64,000 nt of DNA from Pontibacter coccineus (GTDB lineage: Bacteria > Bacteroidota > Bacteroidia > Cytophagales > Hymenobacteraceae): positions 1 through 64,000 of the forward strand of contig NZ_JAUOTN010000001.1 in the NCBI RefSeq assembly GCF_030546575.1. The letters run 5' to 3'. A program made the position numbers and the translations under genes. The notes under the pieces are model-generated. The model was not told the DNA's origin, did no database searches, and saw only the letters and a list, made by a program, of their open reading frames with translations. Shown here in pieces: positions 16,880-25,199 of the stretch (positions within the stretch are counted from its first letter, which is position 1; each line of letters begins with the position of its first letter).

Positions 16880-18388
16880 TCAGCGTGTACGTGACTTGGT
16901 ATTCGCTTCGGCTTTTGCCAAAATCTGCAGAATCAGGTCCCACAAATGCTCGTAGGGTACAATTTCGATCTCGGCATAGGCATCCCCCGGAGCAGGCGTG
17001 TCCATTAGCTTTTTATAAAGCGATTCACCTTTCGTACGACAAACCTCCGCCTCGTAGTCTTCCGTTACAGATAGTACCAGCAGCTTCAGAAAGAGCTTAC
17101 TGCGCAAGCTAAAGGCGTCTTTCAAGTGCGTGGACACGTATTTTTTGATGCTTTCGATGCGGTATAGCAGCGCCTCCGTTTCCCCCCGCTCGAGCAGGTA
17201 AATGAACTGTAGCGTGAGAATGGCTACGTTGAAACCCAGTTTGTCTTTACTGTACTCAGGCAGCGAAAGCAGGTAAGGGTTGTTGGCCTCTCCTTCCGGT
17301 ACAGTTGCCTGCGGGTATACCAGCCTGAAATAAGAGCGATACAGTATCCACCGCTCTTTGGCACTAGTGGGGATGATGTGAAAAGATGAATTATCAAATA
17401 TTTTCCGCTGCAGTACATCACCTAGCTCGTACTGCTGGGCGTGCACTGCCAACAGAAAGTAGTTCTCCATATAAGAGAACCAGTTAACTGAAGTCGGGTT
17501 ATAGAGTTGTAAATTCTTTTCTGCATATGCCAATCCGTCTGTATAGTCCTTCGCTCTTAAGTGAGCGTATACCATGATGAAATTGTTATAGGTCAGATCG
17601 AAACGGTGCACATTGATTCTATTCCGATCGACCAGCCTAAGAGCATCAACCGTTATTGCAATGATTTCTTTAAAATTGCCTTCTAGTTCATGATACCAGA
17701 TATACGTCCGGTAGTAGGCGTAATAGGAGCTGAACGTACCGGATCCTTTCCATAATTTTTCCAGCTTCTCGATGATTTCCGGCAAATGGGGCAGAAATTC
17801 CTTTCGGGTCTTTGTTGACTTGCGTAGCTGAACAGTTGCGTGCTGAAACATAGAAACAGCTTCCCGCTCCATCACAAAATGGCTCATAGCTGTTTTAAGT
17901 TCTTCCTGGGCCGCAGCAAACTTTTTTATAAAACCCATCTCAGAGTAGCTCAGGCTCAGTAGTTCCAGGGCAGAGACTTTTAGGTCAGTAAAGTCAAACT
18001 CCTGAGCTATCATGAGCGCCTTGGTAGCCAAGTTTATCACCAAGTCAAACTCATAGCGTGCACGCACTATGTTTGCCTGGTAAATCAGACTGTTACACTG
18101 AATTTCTTTTTGCCGTACGTGGTTGGCTGTGACTTTTTGCGGGTTCACATAATTCAGCTCGTTGAAAAGCTTCTTTTTAACACGATGCTTTAGCATTTTA
18201 TACCTTACATCGTTGGGGTTAGTATTATATAGATCTTTTGCAGCCTGCTCATCAGATGTATAGCTCCCCGACTCTATACCCTGTATGAACTGCTTTTCCT
18301 TAATACTCTGTTTCGGCACATCAAGCAGCGCTGTCTCTGCCTGGCTACAGGAAAGAACGATCTCAATCAATTTTTTAATTTCCTTCAT
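16880..18388 (-). CDS. large helical-repeat (TPR-like) protein, unknown
   Basis: A 502-aa all-helical protein starting at ATG 18388 (MKEIKKLIEIV; an upstream ATG at 18400 adds four residues). From about residue 110 it shows repeated 35-40-residue helical pairs rich in Leu, Tyr and Ala at TPR-like spacing, for example FDLVINLATKALMIAQEF and TDGLAYAEKNLQLYN. The N-terminal 100 residues are basic (KMLKHRVKKKLFNEL). There is no signal peptide, so it is cytoplasmic. The architecture recalls, without proving, peptide-sensing TPR regulators of Gram-positives. It is divergent, across 311 bp of AT-rich DNA, from a 59-aa peptide gene and a peptide-importer operon. I do not recognise a named family. Confidence 0.7.
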   Translation of the reverse strand: MKEIKKLIEIVLSCSQAETALLDVPKQSIKEKQFIQGIESGSYTSDEQAAKDLYNTNPNDVRYKMLKHRVKKKLFNELNYVNPQKVTANHVRQKEIQCNSLIYQANIVRARYEFDLVINLATKALMIAQEFDFTDLKVSALELLSLSYSEMGFIKKFAAAQEELKTAMSHFVMEREAVSMFQHATVQLRKSTKTRKEFLPHLPEIIEKLEKLWKGSGTFSSYYAYYRTYIWYHELEGNFKEIIAITVDALRLVDRNRINVHRFDLTYNNFIMVYAHLRAKDYTDGLAYAEKNLQLYNPTSVNWFSYMENYFLLAVHAQQYELGDVLQRKIFDNSSFHIIPTSAKERWILYRSYFRLVYPQATVPEGEANNPYLLSLPEYSKDKLGFNVAILTLQFIYLLERGETEALLYRIESIKKYVSTHLKDAFSLRSKLFLKLLVLSVTEDYEAEVCRTKGESLYKKLMDTPAPGDAYAEIEIVPYEHLWDLILQILAKAEANTKSRTR

Positions 18389-18400
18389 GCAAAAGATCAA

Positions 18401-18699
18401 CTAAAAATTCTATATATTAGACATCTAATAGCCTTGAAAAACGTTTATAAAGCACTAATTACTGCTATTTTCCTCCAATTTCAGGTCTAAAGTAACACAC
18501 ATATGTTACCTTTTGGAAATATATTAGATAGCAATATATAAATATAAGCCCTCAGTACAATATTTTTATATTGTTTATTGTTTTTATACCATAATAACTT
18601 GGTATATTGATAGTTACCTCTGCGTGAAAACTTTCTTTTCTTTCCATTTATTCTGTGTGAATCTTTGTTACACTATAAACCGATTTAACCCTAGAAATC
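18401..18699. promoter_or_regulatory. AT-rich divergent control region with GTTAC motifs
   Basis: This gap between the TPR-like gene and the small peptide gene holds GTTACCTTTT (18505-18514), forming with GTAAC (18492-18496) an inverted pair with an 8-nt spacer. It also holds GTTACCTC (18613-18620) and GTTAC (18667-18671). The first two recur upstream of the second small gene at 23166 and 23285. The second block lies 87 nt before this ATG and 86 nt before the other. No gene is seen here. Confidence 0.5.
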
Positions 18700-18879
18700 A
18701 TGGCAACTATCATCATCACTATCGTTCTGAACGTTCTGCTTGGCACTCCTACTGAACCTACCAAAGACCTGAATCAGAGCACAACGAATACAACTACCAC
18801 TACCACCACTACTACTACAACAACTGAGACCATGAATTCCATGGGTGGCTCAGGTACTTGGGTTAATATTGAGAAATAG
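18700..18879 (+). CDS. 59-aa Thr-rich hydrophobic small protein
   Basis: A short gene with a clean ATG and TAG. The product has a hydrophobic N-terminus (MATIIITIVLNVLLGTP), a Lys/Asp/Asn linker, a run of 12 consecutive Thr residues, and a Gly-rich tail ending MGGSGTWVNIEK. The Thr codons alternate ACT, ACC and ACA, so the run is selected protein rather than a DNA microsatellite. The N-terminus could be a signal or single membrane helix. It lies 80 bp before the importer operon on the same strand and shares upstream motifs with the small gene at 23371. Function is unknown; a secreted peptide is an inference. Confidence 0.6.
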   Translation: MATIIITIVLNVLLGTPTEPTKDLNQSTTNTTTTTTTTTTTTETMNSMGGSGTWVNIEK

Positions 18880-18959
18880 GCCTTTGGGTCATTCTTGAGA
18901 ATTGCTTCATTTTCCCTATATTGCCAATGTCTGATTTTGGTTAAGGGGCACGATACATA

Positions 18960-20684
18960 ATGCGGAGAACTCAAGCATTTCTATTTTTCTTACTTCTACT
19001 ACTATTAAATTTTTGCGGTCAGCCGGCTCGGCAGCCTGATGAAGTACGCCTGCGTTTGGCGATAGACCCAGGGAGCCTTAGCCCCATAAGCTATACCTCG
19101 CAGGAAGCGTTGCAGATAATTAATCTGCTCTATCAAAGCCTGCTGACTGTAGATCTTGAAGATAACACACTGAAGCCAGGCCTTGCCTCCGCTTTTCCGG
19201 AAGTGGAGCGCAAGGACTCGCTTACTTTTTTCCACTACCAGCTTCGCCCCGAAGCCGAGTGGCCTGACGGGAGCCCCGTTACTGCACAAGACGTGGCCTT
19301 CACCCTCAAGGTCCTGAAATCTCCTTTCATCCGGAATGAGAGTATCCGCTCACAGCTGGAGTTTATACAGGACATACAGCTCGACCCTTCTGCGCCTGGC
19401 AGATTTACGCTCGTTTGCCGGGGCTTTACGCCCGAAATGCAACTCCTCACCGGCGACTTCTTTATCCTGCCCTCCTACCTCCTGGATCCTCAACAGGCAT
19501 TCACTCCTATACCTTTGGCTGCCTGGTCCACGGCAGACAGCAGTCAGTATAACACAGACCGTACACGCGCTGTGGCTGCGCGCTGCAACAGGCTGGGCTC
19601 ACCAGAAGGTAAGGAAATGCTGCAGGGCAGCGCCGGCTACCAATTGGCGGAGTGGGCTACGGGTCAGTACATCGTGCTGAAAAGGAAAGCGGACTGGTGG
19701 GGTAAAAACACCGGTAGCACGGCCAGCTACCTGACTGCTAATCCGGAGCAGATCAATTTCCAGATTATTCCAGACAATACCACTGCGCTCATGGCCCTTA
19801 AAAACGCGCAGCTCGATGTGCTGGATAACATTCCTGTCAATGAGTTTGCACAGCTCCGCCAGGATGAAAACTTCCTGAAAGATTACGACCTCCATACGCC
19901 GCAGGGCTATGACCTGATTTACGCTGCCATTAACACGCGCAAGCCAGCGTTCCGCGACAAACGTACCCGGCAGGCCATCGCGCACCTCATGGATGTATCG
20001 GGTATGATCCGGGTAAGCCAGCAGTCGTACGCAACGCCAACGGTAGGCCCCATACCACCTGACCGGGAAAATCTTTACCATCCGCAATTGCAACCACGCA
20101 GGTATGATCCGGAGCTGGCCACTACCCTGTTGAAAGCCGCCGGCTGGATACAGGAGCAGAAAGGCTGGTACCGCAACATAAATGGCCAGCGGGAGGACCT
20201 GCGCATCGAGCTGCTTTACAGAGCCGGCAACACCATGTATGAACAGATGGCGATGATCTTTCAGCAGCATGCAGGTAAGGCAGGTATACCTGTTACCTTG
20301 TCGCCACTCGAGGGAAACGTTTACAGCCAGAAGATAGAACAACGGGATTACGACATGCATTTCAGGGGCATATCAGGGAACCCCTTCGTCTTTAACTTTA
20401 AGCCGCTGTTCCACACAAGCTTTGCCGGGCCAGGCGGAATGAACACAACAGGTTTTGGCACGCCGGAGAGCGATGATATCCTAAACCAGATCAATGAAGC
20501 CGAAAATGAAGAAGCGAAAGCCCGGCTGTTGCACCGTTTACAGGAGATTATTCAGGAAGAGGCCGCATTCGTGCCGCTCTATTTCAGAAAAGAAAGAATT
20601 GCCATACACAACAGGTTCACGAATACAAAGGTGTCGGGCGTGCGTCCGTACTATGACCTGAGTTCGTTTATGCTGAAGCCTTAA
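18960..20684 (+). CDS. ABC importer substrate-binding lipoprotein (family 5)
   Basis: A 574-aa extracytoplasmic solute-binding protein of the peptide/nickel type (OppA/DppA family). The signal peptide ends in the lipobox LLNFC (Cys19). The family-5 signature is visible around residues 72-110 (DSLTFFHYQLRPEAEWPDGSPVTAQDVAFTLK is the conserved block, shown here in full only by position), and the C-terminal half carries DYDMHFRG. It delivers short peptides or similar ligands to the two permeases that follow 7 bp downstream. Placement next to two small protein genes suggests a peptide ligand, which is inference. Confidence 0.88.
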   Translation: MRRTQAFLFFLLLLLLNFCGQPARQPDEVRLRLAIDPGSLSPISYTSQEALQIINLLYQSLLTVDLEDNTLKPGLASAFPEVERKDSLTFFHYQLRPEAEWPDGSPVTAQDVAFTLKVLKSPFIRNESIRSQLEFIQDIQLDPSAPGRFTLVCRGFTPEMQLLTGDFFILPSYLLDPQQAFTPIPLAAWSTADSSQYNTDRTRAVAARCNRLGSPEGKEMLQGSAGYQLAEWATGQYIVLKRKADWWGKNTGSTASYLTANPEQINFQIIPDNTTALMALKNAQLDVLDNIPVNEFAQLRQDENFLKDYDLHTPQGYDLIYAAINTRKPAFRDKRTRQAIAHLMDVSGMIRVSQQSYATPTVGPIPPDRENLYHPQLQPRRYDPELATTLLKAAGWIQEQKGWYRNINGQREDLRIELLYRAGNTMYEQMAMIFQQHAGKAGIPVTLSPLEGNVYSQKIEQRDYDMHFRGISGNPFVFNFKPLFHTSFAGPGGMNTTGFGTPESDDILNQINEAENEEAKARLLHRLQEIIQEEAAFVPLYFRKERIAIHNRFTNTKVSGVRPYYDLSSFMLKP

Positions 20685-20691
20685 CCGTGCC

Positions 20692-22074
20692 ATGGCCAAT
20701 TTTGTATTCAGGCGACTGCTCCTGGCTATACCTACACTTTGGTTCATTGCATCGGCCATCTTTTTATTGAGCAAACTGATGCCTGGTGCTTTTGGGAGCG
20801 AACATCTGGCGCAGCAGGAAGCCGGCTACTACAGCCGTAGCGATGCCGCCTCGCGAGACCACAGCTACCGCCTGTTTTTAAAGACCACCGGTCAGGACCT
20901 GCCTCTTTTCTATTTCAGCATCACATCTGCCGCCATGCCCGATACCCTGCACCGGGTGTTCCCGGAGCGTGACCGGGCCTTCCTCCAAAAACTTTCCTGG
21001 CAATATGGCAATCCGGATGCGGCAGCCCGGTTTTTCCGAAGCCTGAAAACATTAGAAACAGACCTGTCAGAAACAGAGCGCCAACAGGTGCAGGAACACC
21101 TCTACATGATCTACAGTCATCGGGAGGCTGCCGATCTCCAGCAGGCTACTGCAGGTATAGCAGCGAAATTGCCGGCAACAAACATATCCCGGAGCAAGAA
21201 TTTGGAGAGCAGTGCCCGGTTACTGGCGAGTCCCTCCGGCTATACCTATCTTTTGCCATCCGTGCAGTGGCACGGCGATCAGAACCAGTACTACCGCTGG
21301 CTGTCCGGTTTGCTACAGGGTAGTCTGGGCACCTCGCTCCGGGACGGGCGACCGGTGGCCACGGTGTTGGGTGAGGCGATCGGAAACACCTGGTGGTTGC
21401 TGCTGGCAAGTATGGCGTTTGCCACTATGCTGGCTATGGAACTGGCCATCCTGATGGTGCGCCGCTCAGGTCGCATGTGGCGAAGTACGCTGCTACCCTC
21501 CCTGTTCCTGCTGGATAGTATTCCGCTCTTTGTACTGGCGATTCTCTTGCTGGTACTGCTGGCAAATCCGGCTTTTTTACAGCTCTTTCCGGTATATGGG
21601 ATGGGGTATTACAATGCCTTCGACCAAAGCTGGTTAGAGCAACTCAGCCAGTGGCTGCAGTTTATGGCGCTTCCGATGATCTGCCTCGTCCTAGCCAATT
21701 TACCCTATCTCACCAATCAGTTTTACCAGGCCGTCACGGCAGTAGCTGGCCAGGATTACATCCGCACGGCGCGTGCTAAAGGCCTTTCAGAGCATCGCGT
21801 CATTCGCCGCCACATGCTGCGCAATGCGCTCTTGCCTGTCATCACGCTTTTGGCAGATTTTCTGCCTGCCCTGGTAGCGGGAGCCGTTATCATCGAAACT
21901 GTTTTTGCTATACCTGGCGTGGGCCGGTTGCTCATCGATGCGGTGCTGACACGCGACTACCCCGTGATAGTCGGCATCGTTGTTATTGTGGCCGTATTCA
22001 GGCTGTTGTCGCACCTGCTGTCTGACCTGCTATACGCACTGGCGGATCCGCGTATACGTTCGCACGCATCATGA
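20692..22074 (+). CDS. ABC transporter permease, DppB type, with long periplasmic insert
   Basis: A 460-aa inner-membrane permease. TM1 is at about residues 8-28, and the core with five more helices runs from about 225 to the end, with the EAA loop DYIRTARAKGLSEHRVIRRHML. Between them lies an insert of roughly 130-150 residues, rich in charged residues, that E. coli DppB (about 340 aa) lacks; long inserts are common in Bacteroidota relatives. The stop overlaps the next gene by 4 bp (ATGA), which indicates translational coupling. No ATPase gene is in this operon or elsewhere in the window outside the Mla system. Confidence 0.88.
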   Translation: MANFVFRRLLLAIPTLWFIASAIFLLSKLMPGAFGSEHLAQQEAGYYSRSDAASRDHSYRLFLKTTGQDLPLFYFSITSAAMPDTLHRVFPERDRAFLQKLSWQYGNPDAAARFFRSLKTLETDLSETERQQVQEHLYMIYSHREAADLQQATAGIAAKLPATNISRSKNLESSARLLASPSGYTYLLPSVQWHGDQNQYYRWLSGLLQGSLGTSLRDGRPVATVLGEAIGNTWWLLLASMAFATMLAMELAILMVRRSGRMWRSTLLPSLFLLDSIPLFVLAILLLVLLANPAFLQLFPVYGMGYYNAFDQSWLEQLSQWLQFMALPMICLVLANLPYLTNQFYQAVTAVAGQDYIRTARAKGLSEHRVIRRHMLRNALLPVITLLADFLPALVAGAVIIETVFAIPGVGRLLIDAVLTRDYPVIVGIVVIVAVFRLLSHLLSDLLYALADPRIRSHAS

Positions 22075-23156
22075 GGAGTCTCTGGCAAATAGCTCGTGAC
22101 TTGTGGCAGATGGCGCCGGCCTTCCGACTGGCTTTGCTATACCTTGTGTTGCTGGCAGCAGTTGCACTGGCGCTGCCCTGGTTGCCGCTTGGCTATGGAC
22201 CAAACGAACTGGATCTGGAGCAAACCTACCAGGCACCTTTCGGATGGGCAGCTGAGCCGGACAAGCCCCGTCACTGGCTTGGTACAGACGGCCTGGGGCG
22301 TGATGTGCTGTCCAACATCCTATATGGCGCGCGTACAGCATTTGCCATCAGTTTGCCTGTCATGGCGATCGCCAGTCTGATTGGCTTAACGCTTGGTGCT
22401 TCGGCAGGGCTTTATGGCAATCGTCGTCTGCACCTGAGCCGGGCCGTTCTGGCTGCTTTGGTTTTTGGCTTGCTCCCCCTCGCCTATTATGGCATCTACC
22501 TTCCTATGTTACTCTTTAGCCAAGGCGCTGCCTACTCAGACTTCATACTTACAGGTATGGCGGCTTTGTTTTTTACTTTGCTCCTGGTACTTGGCTTAAG
22601 GGCGCTTTTCAAACAACTTCCTTTTCTCAACCAGAAGACTCCTTTTCCGGCTGACGAATTGCTACTAAGGTTGATTGAGGTGCAGACCAGCATTCCGAGA
22701 CTTGTCCTGATACTGGTTTTGGCAGCCATCGTACCACCTACGCTGCTAGCCTTGTCTGTGCTGTTGGTGCTTACTTTTTGGACAGGAACGGCGCGGTTGG
22801 CCAGAGCGGAGATGCTGCGCATCAGGGAATTGCCCTTCTTTGAGGCTGCCACCAGTCTGGGATTTACGCAACGGCGCCTTCTGATTCGCCATGCGCTCCC
22901 GCACCTGTTGGGGCCGGTGCTGGTAGCTTTTTCATTCGGCTTGGCAGGTCTGCTGATGCTAGAGTCAACGCTGTCATTCCTGAACATTGGCGTCAGTACC
23001 GACTTAGTTAGCTTGGGAAGAATGATAGCAGGTATACGTACCAATACGGCCGCCTGGTGGCTGGTGGCTATACCTGGTGCTGTACTGTCAGTGACTGTGC
23101 TGGCCTTACAGACTTTCAGTTACTATGTGTTGCGCTCTTTGCAGAATAAAAAGTAA
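22071..23156 (+). CDS. ABC transporter permease, DppC type
   Basis: A 361-aa inner-membrane permease, partner of the preceding protein. The N-terminal TM at about 19-42 is followed by the DppC-type periplasmic motif HWLGTDGLGRDVLSNILYGAR. The EAA loop reads PFFEAATSLGFTQRRLLIRHALPH at about 258-281 and contacts the ATPase, which must be encoded elsewhere. It starts inside the last codons of the upstream permease. Confidence 0.88.
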   Translation: MRSLWQIARDLWQMAPAFRLALLYLVLLAAVALALPWLPLGYGPNELDLEQTYQAPFGWAAEPDKPRHWLGTDGLGRDVLSNILYGARTAFAISLPVMAIASLIGLTLGASAGLYGNRRLHLSRAVLAALVFGLLPLAYYGIYLPMLLFSQGAAYSDFILTGMAALFFTLLLVLGLRALFKQLPFLNQKTPFPADELLLRLIEVQTSIPRLVLILVLAAIVPPTLLALSVLLVLTFWTGTARLARAEMLRIRELPFFEAATSLGFTQRRLLIRHALPHLLGPVLVAFSFGLAGLLMLESTLSFLNIGVSTDLVSLGRMIAGIRTNTAAWWLVAIPGAVLSVTVLALQTFSYYVLRSLQNKK

Positions 23157-23165
23157 TTGACCTTT

Positions 23166-23294
23166 GTTACCTTTTAACATTTCCTATCAGCATTACACAT
23201 CATAAGAGGCTTGGCAGTAGGGATAAAATCAACAAATCACCTCCAAAGTATACTTATTTCATATATACACTCTGTATAATACAAGTTACCTCTT
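23166..23294 (+). promoter_or_regulatory. GTTACC motif pair upstream of the second small gene
   Basis: GTTACCTTTT (23166-23175) and AGTTACCTCT (starting 23284) repeat the two motifs found upstream of the small gene at 18700. The distances between them (119 and 108 nt) and to the ATG (86 and 87 nt) are similar. A shared TATCTTTC/ACTTTC stretch follows the second block. Together these suggest one regulator acts on both genes. Confidence 0.45.
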
Positions 23295-23370
23295 GTAAAT
23301 ATCTTTCCTGTGTTAGGAGCAGACTGAGCTGTATCATTGTATCAATCTAAACCAAACCACAGCCTGACAT

Positions 23371-23622
23371 ATGAAAACCTACGAAAACAAAGCGGCCAAG
23401 CCAAAACAGGATGTTGGCAACTGCAGCTACTTAAAATCAGTGAAACCCGTTGCTCAGACTGATGACTCACTCGAGTACTCAACGATTGATGGGGAAGTGA
23501 TCAATTCGACTTTAGGGACGGATGCGGTGAAGAAAGGAACCGGTCTGTTTATAGGCGAGTATTTTGTAGGTATACTTGACTCACTCTCCGGAATGAGCAA
23601 CGTGCCCTACCTACGCTACTAA
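23371..23622 (+). CDS. 83-aa small protein of unknown function
   Basis: An 83-aa product beginning MKTYENKAAKPKQDVGNC. The first 30 residues are basic and polar, the middle is acidic, and the end has a hydrophobic segment (GLFIGEYFVGILDSLSG) before SNVPYLRY. It has no signal peptide and no Gly-Gly leader of the known natural-product type. The gene stands 214 bp after the importer and is followed by a strong terminator. The shared upstream motifs with the gene at 18700 support it being real. Function is unknown; peptide precursor or regulator are both open. Confidence 0.55.
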   Translation: MKTYENKAAKPKQDVGNCSYLKSVKPVAQTDDSLEYSTIDGEVINSTLGTDAVKKGTGLFIGEYFVGILDSLSGMSNVPYLRY

Positions 23623-23717
23623 TATCAGCCAACAAGGCGACTACACCTTGGGGATAGAATAGAATAGTTTAGAATAGATAATACTAGTGTTGGTTGTTTG
23701 TGTTTAGATTAGGCATT

Positions 23718-23750
23718 TGCCCTGCAGTCTCCTGCAGGGCATTTGTTTTT
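23718..23750 (+). terminator. intrinsic terminator after the small gene
   Basis: Perfect 10-bp stem TGCCCTGCAG/CTGCAGGGCA with a TCTC loop, followed by TTTGTTTTT. A GAATA-rich stretch (23658-23682) lies just upstream. Confidence 0.9.
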
Positions 23751-23768
23751 ACAACCTATCTGATGGGC

Positions 23769-24005
23769 TTATACCCAGCCTTTTCGCCCACTGAAATGAT
23801 TGCATCCAAACTGTGCGCCCGTGATCATTTCAAATCGTCTTGGCTTCTTATCTTCCGGTCCTTCATGTACCAGAGGCAGTACATAAGCCGGCTCCAGGGC
23901 GTGCTGCCCGGTTAGTTCGTCACACAAGCCAAATTCATTGCTCTGAAGTCGTACTTTGTTTTGGTCCTGCTCCCAGTGGTTGCAGTTGTTGCATGTTGCT
24001 TCCAT
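23769..24005 (-). CDS. small Cys-rich protein, probable zinc ribbon
   Basis: A 78-aa product with the pattern C-x2-C-x2-W (CNNCNHW), then FGLCDELTG, and a final ITGAQFGCNHF. The four conserved Cys suggest a small metal-binding fold that recurs in Bacteroidota proteins of unknown function. ATG 24005 (MEATCNNC) places the motif at the N-terminus; ATG 24035 would add ten residues. It is convergent with the small gene at 23371. Confidence 0.6.
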   Translation of the reverse strand: MEATCNNCNHWEQDQNKVRLQSNEFGLCDELTGQHALEPAYVLPLVHEGPEDKKPRRFEMITGAQFGCNHFSGRKGWV

Positions 24006-24282
24006 ATCTAGATTGTTTTGCGTCTCACATTGCATTACTATCCCTTTTTACCTCCCTCTACCCACCGCAGGTTGCATGCAGCCACTGTTATTCAGTAATT
24101 TAGAATAAGGCTAAACAATGTCCCCCTCCTGAATTTTCAGATTTACTTTGGAAAATGAGTTGCTTACAGGACGATAAAATAGGGGGTATCCTTTTCCGCT
24201 CAAAATCTTGCTATACCTGAACCGAGGCAGACTAGGTTGCAAAACAGCGTAATTAGACCGAAATTGGCGGGAAAAGGGCTAC

Positions 24283-24756
24283 ATGAAAATCAAGCTTATT
24301 GCGATCGGCAAAACAGACGAGGCATTTCTGGAGGAAGGTATACAGAAGTATATGAAACGGCTGAAGCACTACCATTCCTTCGAGTTTACGATCATACCTG
24401 ACGTGAAGCAGGGCGGCAAATTCACGGCTGATAATCTGAAAGAGGCAGAAGGCAAACTGCTGCTGCAAAAAATACAGGATGGCGACCACGTGGTGCTGCT
24501 CGATGAGCAGGGTAAGACCTTTACCTCGACTGAGTATGCCCATTTCCTGCAAAAGAAACTCAACTCCGTGACCACCAACCTGGTCTTCATCATCGGGGGC
24601 GCCTACGGTTTCTCCCCCGCTATCTACGAGCGGGCAAACGATAAGATCTCGCTTTCAAAAATGACGTTCTCGCACCAGATGGTTCGCCTGTTTTTCGTGG
24701 AGCAGCTATACCGTGGCTTTACGATTCTGAGGGGCGAGAAGTATCATCATGATTGA
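24283..24756 (+). CDS. rlmH: 23S rRNA (pseudouridine1915-N3)-methyltransferase
   Basis: A 157-aa SPOUT methyltransferase of the usual RlmH length. It methylates pseudouridine 1915 in helix 69 of 23S rRNA using SAM. The trefoil-knot SAM site is visible as FIIGGAYGFSPAIYERA at about 104-120, and the C-terminal MVRLFFVEQLYRGFTILRGEKYHHD block is diagnostic. It stands alone. It is the last clear backbone gene before the proposed island. Confidence 0.97.
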   Translation: MKIKLIAIGKTDEAFLEEGIQKYMKRLKHYHSFEFTIIPDVKQGGKFTADNLKEAEGKLLLQKIQDGDHVVLLDEQGKTFTSTEYAHFLQKKLNSVTTNLVFIIGGAYGFSPAIYERANDKISLSKMTFSHQMVRLFFVEQLYRGFTILRGEKYHHD

Positions 24757-24951
24757 ATTTGGTTGTGGTTGGTAATTGCCGAGAACGAGGCGAAGTTGAA
24801 GTGTGGCTTTTTACCTTGTAGGCGTTCCATCATTCTTTTTTTACTGATCTGTTAGCTAAACCAGTCAAATAGGTTCTTAATTACCACGCTCGATTTATGT
24901 AAGTATAAAGCACAAACAAGAAAGAAACAGGTAAGAACTACCTAAGATGAC
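24757..24951. other. intergenic, nothing recognised
   Basis: AT-rich stretch between rlmH and the hairpin. No open frame, RNA gene or clear promoter was seen. Together with the following hairpin and tRNA fragment it makes a 443-bp gene-free region. Confidence 0.6.
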
Positions 24952-24998
24952 AACCCGATAGAGCCTGCAAGTTATTCACTTACAGGCTCTATCGGGTT
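24952..24998 (-). terminator. 21-bp hairpin next to the tRNA fragment
   Basis: Two 21-nt arms (24952-24972 and 24978-24998) pair with a single mismatch that would be G-U in the minus-strand RNA; the loop is TATTC. It sits 5 bp left of the tRNA-Ser 3' fragment. This is where the terminator of the original tRNA gene (minus strand) would be if the DNA to the right was inserted. The T-tract is weak. Confidence 0.6.
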
Positions 24999-25003
24999 AT
25001 GCA

Positions 25004-25026
25004 GCAGAGAGTAAGGGATTCGAACC
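25004..25026 (-). repeat. tRNA-Ser 3'-end fragment, candidate attachment site
   Basis: These 23 bp match the 3' end of the intact tRNA-Ser gene (44979-45001) at 22 positions, in the same orientation. The single difference is T at 25012 versus C at 44987, in the acceptor stem. Beyond the match the sequences diverge, and no anticodon or D-arm is present. This is the expected remnant at the far end of an element inserted into a tRNA 3' end. A decayed second tRNA gene is the alternative. Confidence 0.6.
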
Positions 25027-25199
25027 TAAACTACAATGCGTTTATTATCAACTACTTATCACTCTCAAATACAGCGGTCACCCGAATTTGCCTCCTCCTG
25101 AGGGTGATTCCGGGGTGTCACAAGAATATCCGAAGTAGTAGAGGGCATAAGATAAAATTCAGAATTCCAGAATCAAGTGCTTGTAAAAGTACAGGTGGT

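Noticed and set aside
18774..18974. 66-aa minus-strand gene with a Val run
   Set aside because: It is the antisense of the threonine run in the small gene at 18700, which has a better start, stop and context.
25004..25026. A second complete tRNA-Ser gene
   Set aside because: Only 23 bp of the 3' end match; the D-arm, anticodon and 5' acceptor are absent.
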